Shown here: one piece after another, positions 25,691 through 34,927 of the stretch
How positions within the stretch are numbered: the first letter of the stretch is position 1
Layout: each line of letters begins with the position of its first letter
From: Halorientalis regularis
GTDB lineage: Archaea > Halobacteriota > Halobacteria > Halobacteriales > Haloarculaceae
NCBI RefSeq assembly: GCF_023698535.1
Contig: NZ_JALJCL010000007.1
Coordinates: 62,001-126,000, forward strand
Reading direction: 5' to 3'
DNA: 64,000 nt
The notes under the pieces: generated by a model
Databases searched by the model: none
What the model was told of the DNA's origin: nothing
Seen by the model: the letters and a program-made list of their open reading frames with translations, nothing else
Program-made: the position numbers and the translations under genes

Positions 25691-26499
25691 GTGGAAACGA
25701 AGAAGAGGGTCTCGACGCCGCCGAGTCGGAGGTCGACCCGGAGCCGACCGGCGAGTCCGGTGCGGAGCCGGAGCCCGATCCCGACACGGACGTCGCCGAG
25801 GCCGACGACGAGGAACAGACCCCCGACGCCGAGTCGGGTGACACAGAGGCGGCCGAGGAGGCCGCCGAAGAAGCCGAAGAGGAGCCACGACTGGACGAGG
25901 ACGTCATGCCCGACGACGAGGCGGACCTCCTCATCCCGGTCGAGGACTACCTCGCGGCCGGTGTCCACATCGGGACCCAGCAGAAGACCAAGGACATGGA
26001 GCGGTTCATCCACCGCGTCCGGACCGACGGCCTGTACGTGCTGGACGTCTCGATGACCGACCAGCGCATCCGCACCGCCGCGGACTTCCTGGGCGATTAC
26101 GACCCCGAGCAGATCCTCGTGGCCTCCTCGCGCCAGTACGGTCGCTTCCCCGCGGAACAGTTCGCGGACGCCATCGGCGCTCGCGCACGCACCGGTCGGT
26201 TCATCCCCGGGACCCTCACCAACCCCGACTACGAGGGCTACATCGAGCCCGACGTCGTGGTCGTGACCGACCCCATCGGTGACTCCCAGGCCGTCAAGGA
26301 GGCCATCACGGTGGGCATCCCGGTCATCGCGATGTGTGACTCCAACAACCAGACGAGCAACGTCGACCTCGTGGTCCCGACGAACAACAAGGGTCGCAAG
26401 GCCCTGTCGGTCGTCTACTGGCTGCTGGCCAACGAGACGCTGGATCGGCGCGGAGCCGAACCCGCCTACGCGCTCGAGGACTTCGAGAGCGAACTGTAG
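25687..26499 (+). CDS. rps2: 30S ribosomal protein S2
   Basis: A 270-residue uS2. The ribosomal domain starts at about residue 75 ([29 protein letters not shown]), with [29 protein letters not shown] and [11 protein letters not shown]-like motifs. It is preceded by a 70-residue tail made almost only of Glu, Asp, Ala, Pro and Ser, much longer than in non-halophiles. It overlaps eno (ATGA) and ends the operon. Confidence 0.96.
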   Translation: MSGNEEEGLDAAESEVDPEPTGESGAEPEPDPDTDVAEADDEEQTPDAESGDTEAAEEAAEEAEEEPRLDEDVMPDDEADLLIPVEDYLAAGVHIGTQQKTKDMERFIHRVRTDGLYVLDVSMTDQRIRTAADFLGDYDPEQILVASSRQYGRFPAEQFADAIGARARTGRFIPGTLTNPDYEGYIEPDVVVVTDPIGDSQAVKEAITVGIPVIAMCDSNNQTSNVDLVVPTNNKGRKALSVVYWLLANETLDRRGAEPAYALEDFESEL

Positions 26500-26515
26500 A
26501 TTTCGCCCCGACTGT

Positions 26516-26528
26516 TTCGCCTTTTTGA
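26516..26528 (+). terminator. T-tract terminator after rps2
   Basis: A TTTTT run (26522-26526) in a G+C-rich setting lies about 23 nt after the rps2 stop and matches archaeal T-rich termination of the ribosomal operon. Confidence 0.45.
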
Positions 26529-26576
26529 CGCTCGACTCCCTCAAGAGCTTAGTTGCTCCCGGTCGACGCCGGGCGT

Positions 26577-26939
26577 ATGGCCGACGATTCGACGATGAAC
26601 GCCCTGATCGGTGGTGTCGTGACGATAGTGCTCTCCTTTACCGGCTTCTCGCCCATCCTGGGCGGGGCGGTCGCCGGGTACCTGAATCAGCGCGACGGCG
26701 TGCGCGTCGGCATCCTGTCGGGACTGGTCGCGCTCGTGCCGATGGTGCTCGGGATGTTCTTCCTCGGCGGTTTCATCGGATTGTTCGCGATGTTCGGTGG
26801 GCGTGGCGGGATGATGGCCGGCGGCGTGGGGCTGTTTTTCATGCTGTTCGCGTTCGTCTTCTTCGCCGTGTTCATCGTCGGGCTATCGGCGCTGGGCGGG
26901 TATATCGGGGAGTACCTGTACGACGAGGACGTGCTCTGA
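26577..26939 (+). CDS. DUF5518-type small membrane protein
   Basis: A 120-residue protein with about four hydrophobic segments, several built of small residues (SPILGGAVAGYLNQRDGVRVGILSGLVALVP). This pattern, especially GG-AGYL, matches haloarchaeal DUF5518 proteins of unknown function. ATG 26577 gives the natural N-terminus MADDSTMNALIGG. Confidence 0.65.
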   Translation: MADDSTMNALIGGVVTIVLSFTGFSPILGGAVAGYLNQRDGVRVGILSGLVALVPMVLGMFFLGGFIGLFAMFGGRGGMMAGGVGLFFMLFAFVFFAVFIVGLSALGGYIGEYLYDEDVL

Positions 26940-26978
26940 ACCCGGTAGTTCCATTACCCGAGAGTGGAATGGGCGGAT

Positions 26979-27971
26979 ATGGTCGTTTCCAGCGCACCGG
27001 GGAAGGTCTATCTCTTCGGGGAGCACGCGGTGGTGTACGGGGAACCGGCGGTGCCGTGCGCGATAGAGCGACGGGCGCGCGTCACCGTCGAGGAACGTGA
27101 CGACGGCGCGCTACGGGTCCACTCCACCGACCTCACGCTCGACGGGTTCACCGTGGAGTACGACGGCGCGGCGGACGCCTCGGCGGACGTGGACGTGCCC
27201 GAGGCACTGGTCGAGGCGGCCGTGGGCTACGTCGACGCGGCGGCCGCTCAGGCCCGTGACGCGGCCGATCGACCCGACGCGGGCTTCGACATCACCATCG
27301 AGAGCGAGCTTCCGCTCGGCGCGGGACTGGGCTCCTCGGCGGCGGTCGTCGTGGCGGGCATCGACGCGGCGACGCGCGAACTGGGTGTCCAGTTGTCCGC
27401 CAGGGAGATCGCCGACCGGGCCTATCGGGTCGAGTACGAAGTGCAGGACGGACAGGCCTCACGGGCGGACACGTTCTGTTCCGCGGTCGGCGGCGCGGTC
27501 CGGGTCGAGGGCGACGACTGCCAGCCCATCCGGGACGTGCCGAATCTACCGTTCGTCATCGGCTACGACGGTGGGGCCGGAGACACGGGCGAGCTCGTCG
27601 CGGGCGTTCGCCGACTCAAAGAGGAGTATCCGTTCGCGGCCGACACCGTCGAGAGCATCGGCGACCTCGTGCGGCAGGGCGAACGTGCGCTCGAAGCGGG
27701 CGACCTCGAAGAACTCGGGCGGTTGATGAACTTCAATCACGGACTGCTGGAGGCACTGGGCGTCTCCTCGCGGTCGCTCGACGAGATGGTGTGGGCGGCC
27801 CGGGAGTCCGACGCGCTCGGCGCGAAACTGACCGGCGCGGGCGGCGGGGGTTGTATCGTCGTGCTGGACGAGACCGAGGAGGCGCGGACCGCGCTGTCGT
27901 ACACCCCCGGATGCGAGGAGACGTTCCGGGCGGAACTGGACACAGACGGTGTGCGGGTGGAGGAGCGATGA
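26979..27971 (+). CDS. mvk: mevalonate kinase
   Basis: A 330-residue GHMP kinase that phosphorylates mevalonate in isoprenoid lipid synthesis. N-terminal SSAPGKVYLFGEHAVVYGEPA, the ATP loop PLGAGLGSSAAVVVA and the C-terminal KLTGAGGGGCIVVL are the three family motifs. It overlaps the next gene by ATGA, so the two kinases of the archaeal mevalonate route are coupled. Confidence 0.95.
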   Translation: MVVSSAPGKVYLFGEHAVVYGEPAVPCAIERRARVTVEERDDGALRVHSTDLTLDGFTVEYDGAADASADVDVPEALVEAAVGYVDAAAAQARDAADRPDAGFDITIESELPLGAGLGSSAAVVVAGIDAATRELGVQLSAREIADRAYRVEYEVQDGQASRADTFCSAVGGAVRVEGDDCQPIRDVPNLPFVIGYDGGAGDTGELVAGVRRLKEEYPFAADTVESIGDLVRQGERALEAGDLEELGRLMNFNHGLLEALGVSSRSLDEMVWAARESDALGAKLTGAGGGGCIVVLDETEEARTALSYTPGCEETFRAELDTDGVRVEER

Positions 27972-28717
27972 CGGTCGTCGTCAAGCTCGGCGGGAGCGTC
28001 GTCACGGAGAAAGACGAGCCCGAGACGCTCGACGAAGCGGCTATCGAGCGCGCGGCGAGGGCAGTCGCGAGCGCCGACGAGGAGGTCGTCGTCGTTCACG
28101 GCGGCGGGAGCTTCGGGCACCACTACGCGACCCGCCACGGCGTCTCCCGGACCGACGGGACGGCGGACGCGCTGGCGGTCCGGGAGATCCACGGCGCGAT
28201 GAAACGACTGAACGACGCGATGGTCGAGGCGCTCGCCGACGCGGGCGTCACAGCGGTTCCCGTTCACCCGCTGTCGGCCGGTGCTCGGGACGGGGAGGGG
28301 CAACTGGACCTGCCGACTGGCCAGGTCCGGACGATGCTGGGCGAGGGATTCGTCCCGGTGTTGCACGGCGACGTGGTCGCCCATGTGGGGGCGGGCGCGA
28401 CCATCGTCAGCGGCGACGAACTCGTCGTGGCGCTGGCGACGGGCGTCGACGCCGACAGAGTGGGACTCTGCTCGGCGGTGCCGGGCGTCCTCGATGCCGA
28501 CGACGACGTGATCGACCGGATCGACGCGTTCGAGGACGTGGCCGCGGTGCTCGGCGGGAGCGACGCCGCGGACGTGACCGGCGGGATGGCTGCGAAAGTC
28601 CGGACGCTGCTGGATCTGGATACCCCGGCGTCGATCTTCGCGCTGGCGGACCTGCGCTCGTTCTTCGAGGGAGAACGCCCGGGGACGCTGGTGGCTGGCG
28701 GCGACGACGAGTCCTAG
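27968..28717 (+). CDS. ipk: isopentenyl phosphate kinase
   Basis: A 249-residue amino-acid-kinase-fold enzyme that converts isopentenyl phosphate to isopentenyl diphosphate, the last step of the modified archaeal mevalonate pathway. It has VVVKLGGSVVT at the start, VVVHGGGSFGHHYA with the conserved catalytic histidine, VLHGDVV, and VTGGMAAKV near the end. The ATG overlaps the mvk stop. Confidence 0.94.
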   Translation: MTVVVKLGGSVVTEKDEPETLDEAAIERAARAVASADEEVVVVHGGGSFGHHYATRHGVSRTDGTADALAVREIHGAMKRLNDAMVEALADAGVTAVPVHPLSAGARDGEGQLDLPTGQVRTMLGEGFVPVLHGDVVAHVGAGATIVSGDELVVALATGVDADRVGLCSAVPGVLDADDDVIDRIDAFEDVAAVLGGSDAADVTGGMAAKVRTLLDLDTPASIFALADLRSFFEGERPGTLVAGGDDES

Positions 28718-28817
28718 CGAACGAGAACCTCTCTCGTCCGTGATAGGCTGTCGAACTGTGGCGTGCGGGAAACCTGACCACGGCGAAGTCTCGTGCTGCC
28801 CGAAACGTGGCGTACTC

Positions 28818-28840
28818 TTATTGGGGATTGTTACCAATAA
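28818..28840. promoter_or_regulatory. inverted repeat over the promoter of the acidic membrane protein
   Basis: TTATTGG (28818-28824) and CCAATAA (28834-28840) form a perfect 7-bp inverted repeat with a 9-nt spacer. The left arm overlaps the TATA-like TCTTATTGG that lies about 30 nt before ATG 28848. A repressor bound here would cover TATA box and transcription start. Confidence 0.45.
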
Positions 28841-28847
28841 CGGCAAC

Positions 28848-30092
28848 ATGACAACTGTGAGAATCGTGGACGGGGCCAGATACGGCTTCAAGATAGTCGG
28901 TCTCGTCTTCGGGCTGTTGGTGGTCAGCGGTGTCCTGTTCGCGCTCGGGGGCCTGCTGGCGACCGGCGGCAAGCTAACGTTACGGTCCCTTCTGGCGCTC
29001 GGCCAGCCAGCGATGCTGGCCGCCGGCGGGTTCTTCGGTCTGGCTGGCGTCGTGGTCCTCTATGCGGGCACCGTGGGGCTGGTCCACAAGCTGATCGCGG
29101 ACAGCGTCACGGCCGGCGTCGAGAACGCGGCGGCGACGGTCGGGACGCCGGCTTCGGCGGACGAGGCCATCGAGGGCGCTGGGCCGGCGGCCAGCGAACC
29201 CGCGTCCGAATCCGAGGCGGAGACGGTCTTCGACCGGGAGGATCGACCGTCGGACGACGATCCCATCACGGCCGACTCGGCATCGGCGACCGACTCCGAG
29301 GCTGAGAAGCCCGAATCGACGGCCGAAACGACCGAACCGGCCACCGAGAAGGTCGAACCGGAGTCGGTCGATCTGGTCGACGAACCGACGCAGAAGCCGG
29401 GTCAGGACCCGTCGTCGGTCGAGCAGACGGCGGACGCCGCCGGTGACAGCGTGGCCGATCCGACTCCGGAGCCGGAACCGAGGGAAGCGAGCGACGACGG
29501 GGGCCCGACAGCCACGACGCCCCGGGAGAGTAGTGGTGAGGCGGGACCCGTCGACGACGAACCTGTCGACAGTGAGGAAGTCGTCGACCCGGTTGCAGAA
29601 CCGGACGACGGTGACGACCTGATCGAATCGGCTCCCGATCCGGACAGGAGTGTCGACGACGAGGTCGCCGGGGACGAACCGGCCCCAGAGGACCGCGAAC
29701 GGGCGATGCCGGAGGACATCGACCGGGCGGTCAGCGAGGCCACAGAAAGCGGCCTGGGTGAGGAGCAGGCAGACACGGCGGCGGAAGCCGACGACGGGGA
29801 GGACCATGCCGAGCCGGTAGCGGCCGGCGGCGAGACCGACAGCGAAGATTCCAGCCCCGACGACGTGTTCACCGAGCCGGAAAACGGATCCGACGACGAT
29901 GACGACCCAGCACCCTCGGAGATGGAGAAAGCGGACGTAATCGACCAGGCGTTCGAGCAGGAGGAAAAAGATGACCTCGACGACGACGCGCACACGATCA
30001 TCGACGACGCCATCGACGAGGGCGAAGTCGAGGACACCACCGACGAACCGGGCGACTGGGAACCGCTCGACGAGAGTGACATGAAAGACTAG
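28848..30092 (+). CDS. acidic membrane-anchored protein, unknown
   Basis: A 414-residue protein. Two hydrophobic segments lie near residues 14-38 and 50-75. From about 100 to the end it is a disordered acidic region (Asp, Glu, Pro, Ser, Thr), with a more ordered helix near the C-terminus ([27 protein letters not shown], where the last part is DD-rich). Two helices with a long negative tail suggest a membrane anchor with a cytoplasmic interaction arm. I know no characterised family. It ends overlapping the convergent dehydrogenase by 4 bp. Confidence 0.75.
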   Translation: MTTVRIVDGARYGFKIVGLVFGLLVVSGVLFALGGLLATGGKLTLRSLLALGQPAMLAAGGFFGLAGVVVLYAGTVGLVHKLIADSVTAGVENAAATVGTPASADEAIEGAGPAASEPASESEAETVFDREDRPSDDDPITADSASATDSEAEKPESTAETTEPATEKVEPESVDLVDEPTQKPGQDPSSVEQTADAAGDSVADPTPEPEPREASDDGGPTATTPRESSGEAGPVDDEPVDSEEVVDPVAEPDDGDDLIESAPDPDRSVDDEVAGDEPAPEDRERAMPEDIDRAVSEATESGLGEEQADTAAEADDGEDHAEPVAAGGETDSEDSSPDDVFTEPENGSDDDDDPAPSEMEKADVIDQAFEQEEKDDLDDDAHTIIDDAIDEGEVEDTTDEPGDWEPLDESDMKD

Positions 30093-31225
30093 AGGTCCAG
30101 TAGCTCTTTCGCGATGATGTTGCGCTGGATCGCGCTCGCTCCTTCGCCGATCTGGTAGAGTTTCGCGTGGCGGTACTGTCGTTCGACCGGGTAGTCGCGG
30201 GTGTAGCCGTTGCCGCCGTGGAGTTGCATGGCGTCGCTGGCGACTTCCTCGGCCACCTCGGAGGCGTAGAGTTTCGCCATGCTGGCGAGTTTCGTGGGCT
30301 TCTCGTCGCGGTCGATGCGTGCAGCGGCGTCGTAGGTGAGCCGACGGGCGTTCTCGACTTTCACCGCCATGTCAGCGAGGGTGTGCTGGACGGCCTGGAA
30401 CTCCTCGAGCTTCCGGTCGAACTGCGTGCGCTCGCCGACGTATTCGACAGCCTCGTCGAGACAGCGCTGGGCGATGCCGAGGGCCTGGGCGGCGATGCCG
30501 ACCCGTTCTTCCTCGAAGAACTCCATGAGCTGATAAAAGCCAGCGTCCTCGTAGCCGACGAGGTTCTCCTCTGGTACTCTGACACCGTCGTAGCGCAACT
30601 GAGCAGTGTCCGAGGCGTTCCACCCCATCTTGTGAATGTTCGACTCGACCTCGAAGCCGTCGCGGTCGGTCTCGACGACGATTGCGGAGATACCGGCGTG
30701 GCCTTCGACGCCAGTTCGACACATCGTGAGGACGTAATCCGCGATGGAGCCGTGCGTAATGAACGTCTTCACGCCGTCGATGACGTACTCGTCTCCATCT
30801 TTTTCAGCGGTCGTCTCGATGCTCGCGGCGTCGCTCCCGTGGTCGGGTTCGGTGTTGCCCAGCGCGCCGATCAGTTCACCCGAGGTGATGCCCGTCAGAA
30901 TCCACTCTTTCTGTGCCTCGGTGCCGTACTCGGCGATCATCCGGGTGCCGAACTCGGTGCCGATAGCCGCGAGCATCCCGGCGTCGGCGCGGGCGATCTC
31001 CTCGGCGAAGATCGAGGCCTCTATCTGGCCCATCCCCGCGCCGCCGTACTCCTCGGGGATCGAGACGCCGATGAGTCCGGCGTCGACGGCCGTCTCCCAG
31101 ACCTCGCGGGGCCACTCGCCGCTCTCCTCGTGTTCACGCGCCACGGGCTCGATCTCGTTCTCGGCGAACTCCCGCGCTGTCTGTCGGACGGCCCGTTGTT
31201 CCTCCGTGAGGGAGAAATCGATCAT
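30089..31225 (-). CDS. acyl-CoA dehydrogenase
   Basis: A 378-residue protein of the short/medium-chain acyl-CoA dehydrogenase type. Motifs include [11 protein letters not shown], the FAD-binding [18 protein letters not shown] with [11 protein letters not shown], and the C-terminal [33 protein letters not shown] (here broken into shorter motifs). The catalytic glutamate lies in this last region (YQIGEG). It donates electrons to ETF. The divergent neighbour is a dienoyl-CoA-reductase-like SDR, so both probably serve fatty-acid beta-oxidation. Confidence 0.93.
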   Translation of the reverse strand: MIDFSLTEEQRAVRQTAREFAENEIEPVAREHEESGEWPREVWETAVDAGLIGVSIPEEYGGAGMGQIEASIFAEEIARADAGMLAAIGTEFGTRMIAEYGTEAQKEWILTGITSGELIGALGNTEPDHGSDAASIETTAEKDGDEYVIDGVKTFITHGSIADYVLTMCRTGVEGHAGISAIVVETDRDGFEVESNIHKMGWNASDTAQLRYDGVRVPEENLVGYEDAGFYQLMEFFEEERVGIAAQALGIAQRCLDEAVEYVGERTQFDRKLEEFQAVQHTLADMAVKVENARRLTYDAAARIDRDEKPTKLASMAKLYASEVAEEVASDAMQLHGGNGYTRDYPVERQYRHAKLYQIGEGASAIQRNIIAKELLDL

Positions 31226-31363
31226 AGGCCAGCGACGACGAGTAGTGTGTTAACTATTTCCGAACGACGAGAACCGGCCGCGAGTTTATCGTTTCCTGCG
31301 CCGTGAAAACGTATCACAAGGAATTAGAAACGCATTTACCGTGTCTGGTCGGGCATGTAGGGG

Positions 31364-32173
31364 ATGACAGGGTTCGATCCGACGCCGCCGAGTACGGACG
31401 TGTTCGCGGCGGACTTGTTAGCGGGCGAGACGGCGCTGATCACCGGCGGTGGGACGGGAATCGGGGAGGAGATCGCACTGGCGATGGCCGATCACGGGGC
31501 GGACGTGGCGGTCGCGAGCCGGAACATGGACCACCTGGAGCCGGTGGCCGAGGCGGTCGAGGAGAGGGGCCAGAACGCCTGCGCGACGACCGTCGACGTG
31601 CGCGACGAGGACGAGGTGGACGCGATGACCGAGACGGTGATCGACGAGCTGGGGGCGGTTACGATCCTGGTCAACAACGCGGGGGCGAACTTCATCACGC
31701 CGACCGAGGAACTGTCGGCCAACGGCTGGCGGTCGGTGGTGGGGACGATCCTCGACGGGACGGCATACTGTTCGTTTTCGGTCGGCGAACACATGATCGA
31801 GAACGGCGGTGGGTCTATCATCTCGATGGGCGCGACGAACTCCGAATTCGGCGCGCCCTACCACGCCCACTCCGGGGCGGGCAAAGCGGGCGTCCACAAC
31901 CTGATGCAGTCGCTGGCCAGCGAGTGGGCCAAGTTCGGCATCCGAGCGAACACGGTCGCACCGGGCATCATCGAGACGGAGGGCATCGCCAGCGCGGTCG
32001 GCGGGTCGTTGCCCGAGCAACTGCTGGAGGACCTGGCCGCGGACCGGTTCGGCGACCCCGCGGACTGCGTGCCCCTCGTCCTCTTCCTGGCGAGTCCGGC
32101 CGCGAACTACGTCACCGGGAGTTACTACGTCGTGGACGGCGGCCACCTGCTTCACCAGTCGCCAATGGGGTGA
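31364..32173 (+). CDS. SDR oxidoreductase resembling 2,4-dienoyl-CoA reductase
   Basis: A 269-residue short-chain dehydrogenase. The cofactor loop is TGGGTGIGEEIA, and NNAGANF follows the central strand. At the active site the usual Tyr-xxx-Lys is not formed: the sequence is HSGAGKAGV, with Ser where Tyr is expected. Peroxisomal and mitochondrial-type 2,4-dienoyl-CoA reductases also keep Lys without that Tyr, and the ASEWAKFGIRANTVAPG segment fits them. With the adjacent acyl-CoA dehydrogenase, reduction of dienoyl-CoA from unsaturated fatty acids is a reasonable inference. Confidence 0.75.
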   Translation: MTGFDPTPPSTDVFAADLLAGETALITGGGTGIGEEIALAMADHGADVAVASRNMDHLEPVAEAVEERGQNACATTVDVRDEDEVDAMTETVIDELGAVTILVNNAGANFITPTEELSANGWRSVVGTILDGTAYCSFSVGEHMIENGGGSIISMGATNSEFGAPYHAHSGAGKAGVHNLMQSLASEWAKFGIRANTVAPGIIETEGIASAVGGSLPEQLLEDLAADRFGDPADCVPLVLFLASPAANYVTGSYYVVDGGHLLHQSPMG

Positions 32174-32240
32174 CGCGGTCGAACGTGACGGGGGGCGTCC
32201 AAACCCAACAGTTTTAATAGCGGGTGCCGAAGGGCTGGAT

Positions 32241-32478
32241 AACCGAGCGCACGGCCGCCCGGACTCGGACGCGGCGGCCGGCAACACATCGAGCGGTTCG
32301 GTGTGTCCGGAACGGGACCGACTCCCGTCCGTCGACGCGCGGCGCGGGCCAGATTCTGGCTCGTGGCCGCACGGAATCCGTCGGCGGTCGGGAGTCGCTA
32401 GCTTTCGGACCAGAATCGCCTGATTGCCGGTCACCGCGAGTCGTCCGTCTCCGCGGGGCCCGTCTCGGCGACACAACC
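32241..32478 (+). ncRNA. structured leader RNA or independent ncRNA before rnj
   Basis: A TATA box TTTTAATA (32212-32219) predicts a start near 32241, about 240 nt before the rnj ATG, with no credible gene between. The stretch folds into consecutive hairpins: 32252-32259 with 32273-32280 (8 bp), 32284-32292 with 32298-32306 (9 bp, one G:U), CGGGA/TCCCG at 32313-32327, and GCCAG/CTGGC at 32348-32360. It may be a regulatory 5' UTR or a separate small RNA; the sequence alone does not decide. Confidence 0.4.
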
Positions 32479-33828
32479 ATGGAAATCGAAATTGCGACAA
32501 TCGGCGGTTACGAGGAAGTCGGCCGGCAGATGACTGCGGTGCGAGCGGGCGACGACGTCGTGGTCTTCGACATGGGTCTGAACCTCTCGAAGGTCCTGAT
32601 CCACGACAACGTCGAAACCGAACGGATGCACAGTCTCGATCTGATCGACATGGGCGCGATCCCGGACGACCGGGTCATGTCCGATCTGGAAGGTGACGTG
32701 AAGGCCATCGTGCCGACCCACGGCCACCTCGACCACATCGGCGCCATCTCGAAGCTGGCTCACCGGTACAACGCCCCAATCGTCGCCTCGCCGTTCACCA
32801 TCGAACTCGTCAAACAGCAGATCAAAGGCGAGGAGAAGTTCGGCGTCGAGAACGACCTCCAGAAGATGGAGGCCGGCGAGACGATGCAGATCGGGGAACG
32901 CAACGAACTCGAGTTCGTCAACGTGACTCACTCGATCATCGACGCGATCAACCCGGTCCTCCACACGCCGGAAGGCTCCATCGTCTACGGGCTGGACAAG
33001 CGGATGGACCACACGCCGGTCATCGGCGACCCCATCGACATGAAGCGATTCCGGGAGATCGCCCGCGAGGACGGCGGTGTCCTCTGTTACATCGAGGACT
33101 GTACCAACGCCGGCCGGAAGGGCCGCACGCCCTCCGAATCGGTCGCCCGTCGCCACCTCAAAGACGTGATGTACAGCATCGAGGACTACGACGGCGGCAT
33201 CGTCGCGACCACCTTCTCCTCGCACATCGCCCGTGTGAGTTCGCTCGTCGAGTTCGCCGAGGACATCGGTCGCCAGCCGGTGCTGCTGGGTCGGTCGATG
33301 GAGAAGTACTCCGGGACCGCAGAACGGCTGGACTTCGTGGACTTCCCGGACGACCTCGGGATGTACGGCCACCGCAAGTCCGTCGACCGGACGTTCAAGC
33401 GAATCATGAACGAGGGCAAGGAGAAGTTCCTGCCCATCGTCACGGGCCACCAGGGCGAGCCCCGCGCGATGCTCACCCGGATGGGCCGCGGCGAGACGCC
33501 CTACGAACTGGAGGACGGCGACAAGGTGCTGTTCTCGGCGCGGGTCATCCCGGAACCGACCAACGAGGGCCAGCGCTACCAGAGCGAGAAACTGCTGGGC
33601 ATGCAGGGTGCGCGTATCTACGACGACATCCACGTCTCGGGCCACCTCCGGCAGGAAGGTCACTACGAGATGCTCGATACGCTCCAGCCCCAGCACGTCA
33701 TCCCGGCTCACCAGGACATGGAAGGGTTCGCGCCGTACGTCGACCTCGCGGAGAACATGGGGTACAACCTCGGGCGTGACCTGCACGTCACGCGCAACGG
33801 GAATCTGATCACGCTCGTCGACGAATGA
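32479..33828 (+). CDS. rnj: ribonuclease J
   Basis: A 449-residue MBL/beta-CASP nuclease of the archaeal RNase J group (5'-3' exonuclease). Motif 2 THGHLDHIG and the beta-CASP motifs SGTAERLDF-region, [16 protein letters not shown] and the late [15 protein letters not shown] / HVIPAHQDM histidines are present. It overlaps idsA by ATGA, a coupling of RNA decay with isoprenoid synthesis often seen in haloarchaea. The ATG at 32479 follows the long leader. Confidence 0.95.
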   Translation: MEIEIATIGGYEEVGRQMTAVRAGDDVVVFDMGLNLSKVLIHDNVETERMHSLDLIDMGAIPDDRVMSDLEGDVKAIVPTHGHLDHIGAISKLAHRYNAPIVASPFTIELVKQQIKGEEKFGVENDLQKMEAGETMQIGERNELEFVNVTHSIIDAINPVLHTPEGSIVYGLDKRMDHTPVIGDPIDMKRFREIAREDGGVLCYIEDCTNAGRKGRTPSESVARRHLKDVMYSIEDYDGGIVATTFSSHIARVSSLVEFAEDIGRQPVLLGRSMEKYSGTAERLDFVDFPDDLGMYGHRKSVDRTFKRIMNEGKEKFLPIVTGHQGEPRAMLTRMGRGETPYELEDGDKVLFSARVIPEPTNEGQRYQSEKLLGMQGARIYDDIHVSGHLRQEGHYEMLDTLQPQHVIPAHQDMEGFAPYVDLAENMGYNLGRDLHVTRNGNLITLVDE

Positions 33829-34868
33829 CGACCCCACGCGCGGATCAGGCGGCCGTCGAGGAGGCGATCGTCACCCGTCGCGATCTGGTCAACGACGCCA
33901 TCCCCGAGCAGTTGCCGATCATCCGCCCCGAGCGCCTCTACGAGGCGTCCCGGTACCTGCTGGACGCGGGCGGCAAGCGCCTGCGTCCGACCATCCTCCT
34001 CCTGGCCGCGGAGGCCATCGCCGACGCCGACCCGCTCGGCGAGGACTACCACGCCTTCCCCGCTCCGGACGGCCCTGTCGACGTGATGTCGGCGGCGGTC
34101 AGTATCGAGATCATCCAGTCGTTCACCCTCATCCACGACGACATCATGGACGACGACGACATGCGTCGTGGCGTGCCCGCGGTCCACCGCGAGTACGACC
34201 TCGAAACCGCGATCCTCGCCGGCGACACGCTCTACTCGAAGGCCTTCGAGGTCATGCTCGAAACCGGCGCGCCCGCAGAGCGGTCGGTCCGGGCGCTCTC
34301 GGAACTGGCGACGACCTGCACGAAGATCTGTGAGGGCCAGGCTTTCGACATCGACTTCGAGTCCCGCAGCGCCGTCGAACCCGACGAGTATCTGGACATG
34401 GTGGAGCTCAAGACCGCGGTGCTGTACGCCGCGGCCGCGAGCGTCCCGGCCATGTTGCTGGGCGACGACGACGCGGTCGACGCGCTCTACGGCTACGGGC
34501 TGGACATCGGCCGCGCGTTCCAGATCCAGGACGACCTGCTGGACCTGACGACGCCGAGCGAGAAACTCGGCAAGCAACGCGGCAGCGACCTGATCGAGAA
34601 CAAGAAGACACTGGTGACGCTCCACGCCCGCGAACACGGCGTGGACGTGGACAGTCTGGTCGACGCGGACACCGTGGAAGCGGTCGACGAGGCCGAGATC
34701 GAGGCCGCTGTCGGCGAGTTACGCGACGCTGGCAGCATCGAGTACGCACGCGAGGCCGCTCACGCCCTCATCGCCAGCGGCAAGGCCAATCTGGCAGTCC
34801 TTCCGGACAACCACAGTCGGGACCTGCTGGGCGGCATCGCCGACTACCTGATCGAACGGGAGTACTGA
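33825..34868 (+). CDS. idsA: polyprenyl (GGPP/FPP) diphosphate synthase
   Basis: A 347-residue trans-prenyltransferase that elongates isoprenyl chains for archaeal lipids. The first Asp-rich motif is [12 protein letters not shown], and the second is [26 protein letters not shown] is the N-terminal pyrophosphate-binding region. Chain length cannot be set with certainty by eye. The gene overlaps rnj by 4 bp. Confidence 0.94.
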   Translation: MTTPRADQAAVEEAIVTRRDLVNDAIPEQLPIIRPERLYEASRYLLDAGGKRLRPTILLLAAEAIADADPLGEDYHAFPAPDGPVDVMSAAVSIEIIQSFTLIHDDIMDDDDMRRGVPAVHREYDLETAILAGDTLYSKAFEVMLETGAPAERSVRALSELATTCTKICEGQAFDIDFESRSAVEPDEYLDMVELKTAVLYAAAASVPAMLLGDDDAVDALYGYGLDIGRAFQIQDDLLDLTTPSEKLGKQRGSDLIENKKTLVTLHAREHGVDVDSLVDADTVEAVDEAEIEAAVGELRDAGSIEYAREAAHALIASGKANLAVLPDNHSRDLLGGIADYLIEREY

Positions 34869-34927
34869 GCCGCCGAACCGGTTCCGGGCCGGGATAGTCT
34901 TATTGTCCGACCGATCCAGGACCACGC

